Made by a program: the position numbers and the translations under genes | NCBI GenBank assembly: GCA_938003725.1 | Contig: CALKXX010000230.1 | Location: 1-28,959 of the forward strand | Length of the DNA: 28,959 bases | Reading direction: 5' to 3' | Origin: an uncultured Sphingomonadaceae bacterium | Lineage (GTDB): Bacteria; Pseudomonadota; Alphaproteobacteria; Sphingomonadales; Sphingomonadaceae | Notes under the pieces: model-generated | What the model was told of the DNA's origin: nothing | The model's database searches: none | The model's input: the letters and a program-made list of their open reading frames with translations, nothing else | Part shown: positions 23,554 to 28,959 of the stretch, piece by piece | How the letters are laid out: the number at the start of each line of letters is the position of its first letter | Position numbering within the stretch: position 1 is the stretch's first letter

Positions 23554-23883
23554 AGCTTTGCCCCTGATGACCTAATATGGAAAGCGCTTGGCGACGGGCG
23601 GCGACGGCTTATCATTGAGGCGCTGGCGACAGGCCCCAAGCAGACCGGGGAACTCGTAGAGTTATTTCCCGATATCGGACGCACGGGAGTCCTCAAACAT
23701 ATTGATATCCTGACGGAGGGAGAGATTATCCAAGTGCGCCGAGAGGGCAGAGCGCGCTGGAACATCCTCAATCCGGAACCGATCAAAGCCGTCTGCAACA
23801 GCTGGGTGGCCAAACATATCGATGGCGTGAAATCATCAGCGGCCCGACTCAAGCAGATAGCAGAACAGGAGGATGAAAAATGA
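23542..23883 (+). CDS. ArsR/SmtB-family winged-helix regulator
   Basis: A 113-residue DNA-binding protein. Residues 10-85 form the winged-helix domain, with LIWKALGDGRRRLII in the first helices, RTGVLKHIDIL as the recognition helix and VRREGRARW as the wing. The metal-sensing ELCVCDL-type motif is absent, so it is not a metal sensor of the ArsR kind. The start is TTG 23542 or GTG 23545; no ATG fits and no ribosome site is visible, in line with a leaderless message. Its stop overlaps the start of the SRPBCC gene (ATGA). ArsR plus AHSA1/SRPBCC pairs are common and are often self-regulated by a small hydrophobic ligand, but the ligand here is unknown. Confidence 0.88.
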   Translation: MVTYSFAPDDLIWKALGDGRRRLIIEALATGPKQTGELVELFPDIGRTGVLKHIDILTEGEIIQVRREGRARWNILNPEPIKAVCNSWVAKHIDGVKSSAARLKQIAEQEDEK

Positions 23884-24359
23884 CCGAAATTACCGCCGAT
23901 ATCACTGCCGAAATCACCGATGCGAAGATCCTGAAATATGAATTCGAGATCGCAATAAAACGCAGCGCAGCCGATATCTGGAAACTGATGGTCAATGAAA
24001 TTGACGCTTGGTGGATGAATGATTTCCGTGCACTTGGCGAAGGGTCAAAGGTAATGCTAAACCCACAAGTCGGCGGCCAGCTGATCGAAAGCGCAGCGGA
24101 TGGTAGTAGTTTGGAATGGTACCGGGTGCAGATGGTATCGCCCGGAAAATCGCTCTATCTGGTCGGTTATATGGCGCCCGACTGGGGCGGACCGACGACG
24201 TCCATGTTGAAGCTTGCGGTGGAAGACCGTGATGGCAGCGGCGCACTGACCGTATCGGATGCGCTGATGGGCAATGTTACTCAGGCATCGGCGAGCAGCG
24301 CAGAGAGCGGCTGGAAGATGCTGTTTGGCGATGGATTGAAACAGTTTGCGGAGGGGTAG
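23880..24359 (+). CDS. SRPBCC (AHSA1/START-like) domain protein
   Basis: A 159-residue protein of the AHSA1 branch of the SRPBCC helix-grip fold, which binds hydrophobic ligands. After a short N-terminal tail with repeated ITAEIT-like residues come FEIAIKRSAADIWKLM, then DAWWMNDFRAL, a central beta sheet and the C-terminal SGWKMLFGDGLKQF helix. The 4-base overlap with the upstream regulator gene indicates coupled translation. It may bind or process the ligand sensed by the regulator, or simply be its regulatory target. After the stop, 24364-24382 forms a 6-bp TTGGTT/AACCAA hairpin without a T-run. The rest of 24360-24487 shows nothing clear. Confidence 0.85.
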   Translation: MTEITADITAEITDAKILKYEFEIAIKRSAADIWKLMVNEIDAWWMNDFRALGEGSKVMLNPQVGGQLIESAADGSSLEWYRVQMVSPGKSLYLVGYMAPDWGGPTTSMLKLAVEDRDGSGALTVSDALMGNVTQASASSAESGWKMLFGDGLKQFAEG

Positions 24360-24487
24360 CGGATTGGTTCATCAAAAACCAAACTGGCACGGAGTCCCAA
24401 ACAGAATGCATGTCGACCCGTTCCATCTCTCGCTTGGTTTATCATTGAAGCAAGAGCTGTTCATTCGACCAGAATGTGTAAGTCAAT

Positions 24488-25276
24488 TTACGTAACCAAA
24501 AATCCACCGTCGACCGTTATGATTTCGCCGGTGATATAGGCCCCCGCCTGGCTCGCTAGTAACAATGCAGGGCCCATTATATCCGCGTCATGGCCCCAGC
24601 GATGAAGCGGTATCATTTTGATTTCATGCTCATATTGCTGTGTATCTTGCTCAACATGGCTGGTCATTTTGGAATGGAAACGCCCCGGTGCAATGGCATT
24701 TACCCGGATATTGTCCTCGGCAAGAAGGTTAGCGAGGTTGCGGGTCAATTGGTGCACGGCGGCTTTCGAGGTACCATAGCTCACTCCGCTACCAGCACTC
24801 CCCATAATCCCCGCGATCGATCAAATATTGATAACGGCGGCCCTGTCCTCTGGCGTAGCATTTGCCTTTAGCAACGGCAGAAGCTGCTGCGTTAGAAAGA
24901 ACGGGGTTTTCACGTTAAGGTCCATGACCTTGTCCCACCCTATTTCAGGAAATTCTTCTACCGAGCCATTCCATCCAGTGCCGGCATTATTCACCAGTAT
25001 ATCGATATGACTTTCTCGTTCTGCCAACGACTTTGCGAACCGGACAATTTCCTCTCCGCTGCTCATGTCACCGGGCAGAGCCACGCATTCGCCGCCCTCT
25101 TCCAGTTTTGAAAGCTCTTCAGCTGTTTGTTCACATTCTTCAGATTTGCGAGCGGTGACATATATAGTTTTGGCCCCAGCATGCAGAAACGCGCGCGCCA
25201 TGGCTTTCCCCAATCCCCGAGAGCCGCCTGTTATGACACAGATTTTACCGCGCATCGAAAATAGATCGTTTTGCAT
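24488..25276 (-). pseudogene. Short-chain dehydrogenase/reductase interrupted by an in-frame TGA
   Basis: The reading frame encodes a complete classical SDR of 262 residues except for one TGA at 24821-24823. Before it lie TGGSRGLGKAMA (cofactor loop), NNAGTGWNG, and a segment ending AVINI. After it, in the same frame, come SIAGIMGSAGSGVSYGTSKAA (the SYGTSK part is the catalytic YxxxK), the NAIAPGRF stretch, and the C-terminal TGEIITVDGG. The context is ATT TGA TCG where family members have Gly (NIGSIAG), so one G-to-T change of GGA would explain it. Translation would stop before the catalytic Tyr and Lys, giving an inactive 151-residue fragment. AAGGA precedes ATG 25276. A recent nonsense mutation or a sequencing error are both possible. 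Confidence 0.85.
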
Positions 25277-25425
25277 GAAATAAGTTCCTTTATGTAGAAT
25301 GTTCGTCGACTAGCTATCATCAATAGCCGGAAATGTTGTTGTTCAATTTCGAAGATTGCGGACGGCGGGTTTCTGGAAAGACGCATCTGACGGCTTTACA
25401 AGGCTGCCGATTAAATGGCCCCAAA

Positions 25426-28263
25426 TCAATGTGCCTCATCCCAATTCTTCCCTGTGCCAATATCTACATCAAGCGGCACACTCAGCTTCACTGCCGGTTC
25501 CGCCGCGCCGGACATGACCGACCGAATAATATCGCTCGCGGCATCAACGTCGCCCTCGGGCAGTTCGAACACCAATTCATCGTGCACTTGCATCAGCATC
25601 TTGACCTGCGGCAGGCCGGCATTTGCCAATGCCGGTAACATCCGCGCCATTGCGCGTTTGATAATATCGGCACTGGTCCCCTGGATCGGGGCATTAATTG
25701 CGGCCCGCTCACTGCCTTGCCGCTCCATCTGATTTTGCGATCTTAGTCGCTCAAACCATGTTTTGCGGCCAAATAATGTCTCGGTATAGCCACTTTCGCG
25801 TGCCGATTGCAGGGTGTTGGAAATATACTGATTAATGCCGGGAAACCGATCAAAATACGTGTCGATCATATCCTGCGCTTCATCGGCATCAACCTCTAGC
25901 CGCTTGGCCAATCCCCAGCGCGAGATACCATATAGAATGGCAAAGTTGATCGTCTTGGCGCGCGCGCGCGCATCGCGGTCTTCGCTACCAAACAATTCAC
26001 GCGCAGTGCGGTTATGAATATCTTCTCCCGCTGCAAAAGCGTCTTTCAACGTTTCTACATCGGCAATATGCGCCGCTAATCTGAGTTCAATCTGACTATA
26101 GTCCGCCGCAAGGATGACATTGCCCGGCGCGGCGACAAATGCCTGCCTTATCTGCCGGCCAATTTCTGTCCGGATCGGGATGTTTTGCAAATTCGGTTCC
26201 GTCGATGACAGCCGCCCCGTTTGCGCACCGCTCAATGAATAGCTCGTATGCACCCGCCCGGTTTTGGCGTTGATCTGTTCCTGCAATGCATCTGTATATG
26301 TCGATTTCAGCTTGGAAAGCTGGCGCCAGTTCACTACCTTTTGTGCAATCGGTTCACCATCATTGGCAAGCCTTTCAAGCACCGTGACATCGGTTGAATA
26401 TTGCCCCGACTTACCCTTTTTTCCGCCTTTTAGGCCCAGCTTTCCAAATAAAATTTCACCAAGCTGTTTTGGGCTGCCAATAGAGAATGATTCTCCGGCC
26501 AACTCATGGATTTCCGTCTCAAGGCTCGCCATATTCTCTGCAAATGTGGTCGACAACCGTGCGAGTTCTTCGCGATCAACAAGCACGCCGGCTTCTTCCA
26601 TCTTGGCGATGACCGGCACTAACGGTCGGTCAACCATCTGATAGACCCTGCTTGCTGCCTCTGGCACCATGCGGAGCCGTAAAATATTCCATAGACGCAG
26701 CGTGACATCTGCATCCTCCGCGCCATATTCTGTTGCCTTGTCGAGCGGCACTTCGGCGAAACCAATTGCCTTTTTACCCGTGCCGGTCAGCGATTTAAAA
26801 CTGATACATTCGTGGCCCAGATGCAATTTGCTGAGCTCATCCATACCGTGGCCGTGGAGGCCCGCATCCAGGTTGAAGCTCATCACCAGCGTATCATCCA
26901 TCGGCGCAATCCGGATATCATGCTGCGCCAAAACGCCCATGTCATATTTCAGGTTTTGCCCGATTTTGAGCACTGCGTCATCTTCGAGGAGCGGTTTTAG
27001 TTTCGCCAGTGCGGCGTCCATCTCGATCTGATCCGGCGTCTCGCCAAACATATCGCCGCTGCCATGGCCAAGCGGGATATAGCACGCCTCATTGGGACCG
27101 ATAGCCAGGCAAACACCAACAATACGCGCGGTCACGCTTTCCAGACTGTCGGTCTCCAGATCAACCGCACAGATAGCTTTTTCGGAGGCACGGTCGATCC
27201 ATTTGTCCAGCGCTTCCATCGTCTGCACACACTCATATCGGCTCCGGTCAATGGCCGGGGCTTCAACCGGTTTCGGCGCGCCACCAATGATCCCGCCGCC
27301 GGACTCGCCTTTGTCAGCGCCGGGGTCCTGAGGTTCGGAAACCCCGTCTCCGCCCAATTTCTTGAGCAGCGAGTTGAAACCATGATGCTCTAGAAATGCG
27401 CGCAATGGGGTGTCTGGAATATCCTGTATTTCAAAGCTGTCCAGCGTATCGGGCAGCGGGCAATCTTCTTTCAGTGTAACCAGCACGCGGGACAAACGTG
27501 CTTGTTCGGCAAACTCGATCAAATTCTCTTTCATTTTGGATTTTTTCATATCCGGGGCCGCGCCGAGCACCGCCTCGATATCGCCAAATTCATTGATCAG
27601 TTTTGAAGCTGTTTTGGGTCCGATGCCGGGAACGCCCGGAATATTATCCGCACTATCGCCCATCAGGCCCAGCACATCGCCGAGTTTGTCCGGACCCACA
27701 CCAAATTTTTCTTCAACAGTCTTTTGGTTCATCCGGGCGTTTTTCATGGTGTCGAGCATATCAACGCGGCTATCATCGCTGGGTTCGATCAGCTGCATCA
27801 AATCCTTATCAGAAGATACGATGGTGACGTTCCAGCCGGCCTCTACCGCAGCTTTGGTATAGCTGGCGATCATGTCATCAGCCTCCACATTTTCCTCCTC
27901 GATCAACGGCAAGGAAAATGCGCGTGTTGCATCGCGGATCATCGGAAATTGCGGACGTAAATCTTCTGGCGGCTCCGGACGGTTGGCCTTGTACTGATCA
28001 TAGATTTCGTTCCGAAAACTTTGCGAGCTCTTGTCCAGAACGACTGCCAAATGGGTTGGTCCATCGGCGGCGTTCAATTCATCCGCGAGCTTCCACAGCA
28101 TCGTTGTATAACCATATACCGCGCCAACCGGCTCTCCATGTATGTTGGTTAGCGGGGGCAAGCGGTGATAGGCTCGAAAAATATAGGCCGAGCCGTCTAC
28201 CAGATAAAGATGCTTTTGCGTGTCGGATGCCGAGTTAGAATCGGTATTTTTATTTTGAGTCAT
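25426..28263 (-). CDS. polA: DNA polymerase I
   Basis: A 945-residue enzyme for gap filling and Okazaki-fragment maturation. The N-terminal 5' nuclease domain (about 20-310) starts with YLVDGSAYIFRAYH and contains GVPGIGPKTA. The 3'-5' proofreading domain (about 355-540) keeps its acidic residues in DLETDSL, NLKYD and YGAEDADVT, so it should be active, unlike in some polymerases. The polymerase domain follows, with AADYSQIELRLAAH and the late QVHDELVFE near residue 895. ATG 28263 is preferred over the one three codons upstream; neither has a clear ribosome site. The spacer to the downstream SDR (25277-25425) holds a weak GCTAT/ATAGC hairpin at 25313-25327 and nothing else visible. Confidence 0.97.
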   Translation of the reverse strand: MTQNKNTDSNSASDTQKHLYLVDGSAYIFRAYHRLPPLTNIHGEPVGAVYGYTTMLWKLADELNAADGPTHLAVVLDKSSQSFRNEIYDQYKANRPEPPEDLRPQFPMIRDATRAFSLPLIEEENVEADDMIASYTKAAVEAGWNVTIVSSDKDLMQLIEPSDDSRVDMLDTMKNARMNQKTVEEKFGVGPDKLGDVLGLMGDSADNIPGVPGIGPKTASKLINEFGDIEAVLGAAPDMKKSKMKENLIEFAEQARLSRVLVTLKEDCPLPDTLDSFEIQDIPDTPLRAFLEHHGFNSLLKKLGGDGVSEPQDPGADKGESGGGIIGGAPKPVEAPAIDRSRYECVQTMEALDKWIDRASEKAICAVDLETDSLESVTARIVGVCLAIGPNEACYIPLGHGSGDMFGETPDQIEMDAALAKLKPLLEDDAVLKIGQNLKYDMGVLAQHDIRIAPMDDTLVMSFNLDAGLHGHGMDELSKLHLGHECISFKSLTGTGKKAIGFAEVPLDKATEYGAEDADVTLRLWNILRLRMVPEAASRVYQMVDRPLVPVIAKMEEAGVLVDREELARLSTTFAENMASLETEIHELAGESFSIGSPKQLGEILFGKLGLKGGKKGKSGQYSTDVTVLERLANDGEPIAQKVVNWRQLSKLKSTYTDALQEQINAKTGRVHTSYSLSGAQTGRLSSTEPNLQNIPIRTEIGRQIRQAFVAAPGNVILAADYSQIELRLAAHIADVETLKDAFAAGEDIHNRTARELFGSEDRDARARAKTINFAILYGISRWGLAKRLEVDADEAQDMIDTYFDRFPGINQYISNTLQSARESGYTETLFGRKTWFERLRSQNQMERQGSERAAINAPIQGTSADIIKRAMARMLPALANAGLPQVKMLMQVHDELVFELPEGDVDAASDIIRSVMSGAAEPAVKLSVPLDVDIGTGKNWDEAH

Positions 28264-28343
28264 GGCGAGCATGATTAGCAGCGCACAAGCGCGCCGTCAT
28301 GATGAAAACACCCCGTTCGGAAATGCGCGTTGTCAGCAGGAAG

Positions 28344-28959
28344 CTAAACTGCGGAACGGCGGGGCTTTTCAACCGCAACTAGAGGGTTTTGGGCCAACAA
28401 GGCTGCATCCTTCGCCGCCGCGTCGTAAAAAGGACGCGGTTTTGAACGCATTCCAGGCTCAAATGAGATAACCCTGTTGCGTCCTCGCCGCTTCGCCTCA
28501 AACAGGGCGGTATCGGCGTTACGCATCAGGATCGCTCGGTCATGATGCGGAGCGGCACCGGTCAAGCCGATACTAACCGTAATAACATGGCGCACACCCT
28601 TATGTGGTTCGAACGCCGTATTTTCAATTTCATGGCGAATCATTTCGCCGATAATCTGTCCTTCGGCATCGCTGGTATCGGTCAGCAAAACCCCAAATTC
28701 CTCACCGCCGATCCTGCCAACAAGATCATCCTTGCGCAAAATTCTGCGGAATACTTTGGCCAGTAAAATCAATGCCTGATCGCCAATAGGATGCCCAAAA
28801 CTGTCGTTGATATTCTTGAAATGATCCACATCGATAATCATCAGAATGTTATTTTCGCGCTGTGCACGCTCTTCCTCGATCCGGTCGAAAAAAGCTTCCC
28901 GGTTGGGAAGGCCTGTCATGCCATCATAATGGGCCTTATGCTGCAGCTGTTTGTTGACT
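28344..28959 (-). CDS. Diguanylate cyclase (GGDEF domain), N-terminus beyond the window
   Basis: This is the C-terminal part of a GGDEF protein that makes the second messenger c-di-GMP from two GTP. The frame stays open to the window edge, reading KAHYDGMTGLPNR, a typical GGDEF entry, so the apparent ATG at 28919 is internal and the true start lies outside. DVDHFKNINDSFGHPIGD is the metal and nucleotide-binding region, and RIGGEEFG is the active-site GGEEF. RKDD, ending five residues before it, fits the RxxD inhibitory site for product feedback. About 40 residues of unknown tail follow the domain. The sensory N-terminal part is not visible. It lies upstream of polA on the same strand, 80 bases away. 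Confidence 0.92.
   Translation of the reverse strand, partial: VNKQLQHKAHYDGMTGLPNREAFFDRIEEERAQRENNILMIIDVDHFKNINDSFGHPIGDQALILLAKVFRRILRKDDLVGRIGGEEFGVLLTDTSDAEGQIIGEMIRHEIENTAFEPHKGVRHVITVSIGLTGAAPHHDRAILMRNADTALFEAKRRGRNRVISFEPGMRSKPRPFYDAAAKDAALLAQNPLVAVEKPRRSAV

Noticed and set aside
24364..24382. TTGGTT/AACCAA hairpin as terminator of the ArsR-SRPBCC operon
   Set aside because: The stem is short and AT-rich and no T-run follows, so it is too weak to call.
24821..24823. TGA in the SDR gene as a selenocysteine codon
   Set aside because: The position corresponds to a conserved Gly in SDRs, not Cys, and no selenocysteine-insertion hairpin is seen just downstream.
28312..28364. CCCCGTTC ... 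GAACGGCGGGG inverted repeat between polA and the GGDEF gene
   Set aside because: The arms are interrupted, the loop is over 30 bases and it runs into coding sequence; probably chance in GC-rich DNA.

Overview
This window reads as core chromosome of an alphaproteobacterium, most likely a sphingomonad (Sphingomonadaceae; Sphingorhabdus/Parasphingorhabdus/Sphingopyxis-like). That placement is inference from protein character and remembered gene order, not from a search. The supporting signs are an alphaproteobacterial-type SerC next to SerA, HisZ beside PurA, a membrane-anchored cytochrome c divergent from PheA, and a PdxH / DnaJ-like / FabI / AroC neighbourhood. Base composition looks even throughout. 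I see no rRNA, tRNA, CRISPR array, insertion sequence or prophage, and no gene-free stretch over about 200 bases.

Layout. (1) 1-4243: mnmA; a small membrane-anchored protein divergent from a lipoprotein serine hydrolase; then a minus-strand phzF-like/pdxH pair. (2) 4349-10579: a tightly packed plus-strand run of ABA4-like membrane protein, DnaJ-type co-chaperone, YihY/BrkB membrane protein, fabI, aroC and an SLC13 transporter. (3) 10670-12845: a DAACS-type carboxylate/amino-acid symporter and a membrane protein that looks like a shortened, catalytically degenerate SEDS (RodA/FtsW) relative. (4) 12846-18888, minus strand: L,D-transpeptidase lipoprotein, purA, hisZ, serA, serC, with a structured leader before serC. 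(5) 19016-19950, minus strand: a MsrQ/ferric-reductase-like heme membrane protein and a secreted PepSY protein. (6) 20099-24359: extensin-like lipoprotein, LOG-family protein, cytochrome c, pheA, and a small ArsR-SRPBCC operon with an inverted-repeat operator over its start codon. (7) 24488-28959: an SDR gene broken by one in-frame TGA, polA, and the C-terminal part of a diguanylate cyclase running off the window edge.

How the genes fit together. Most are primary metabolism: serine (serA, serC), aromatic amino acids (aroC, pheA), histidine (hisZ), purine (purA), PLP (pdxH), fatty acids (fabI), tRNA modification (mnmA) and DNA repair/replication (polA). A second theme is the envelope: the SEDS-like protein, L,D-transpeptidase, extensin-like LAS-type protein, serine hydrolase and PepSY/heme membrane pair. 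I found no clear new defence or mobile system. The items most worth checking are the SEDS-like protein lacking the catalytic Asp, the serine-hydrolase N-terminal module that appears as a separate gene, the serC leader RNA, the operator-over-start arrangement of the ArsR operon, and the nonsense-interrupted SDR.
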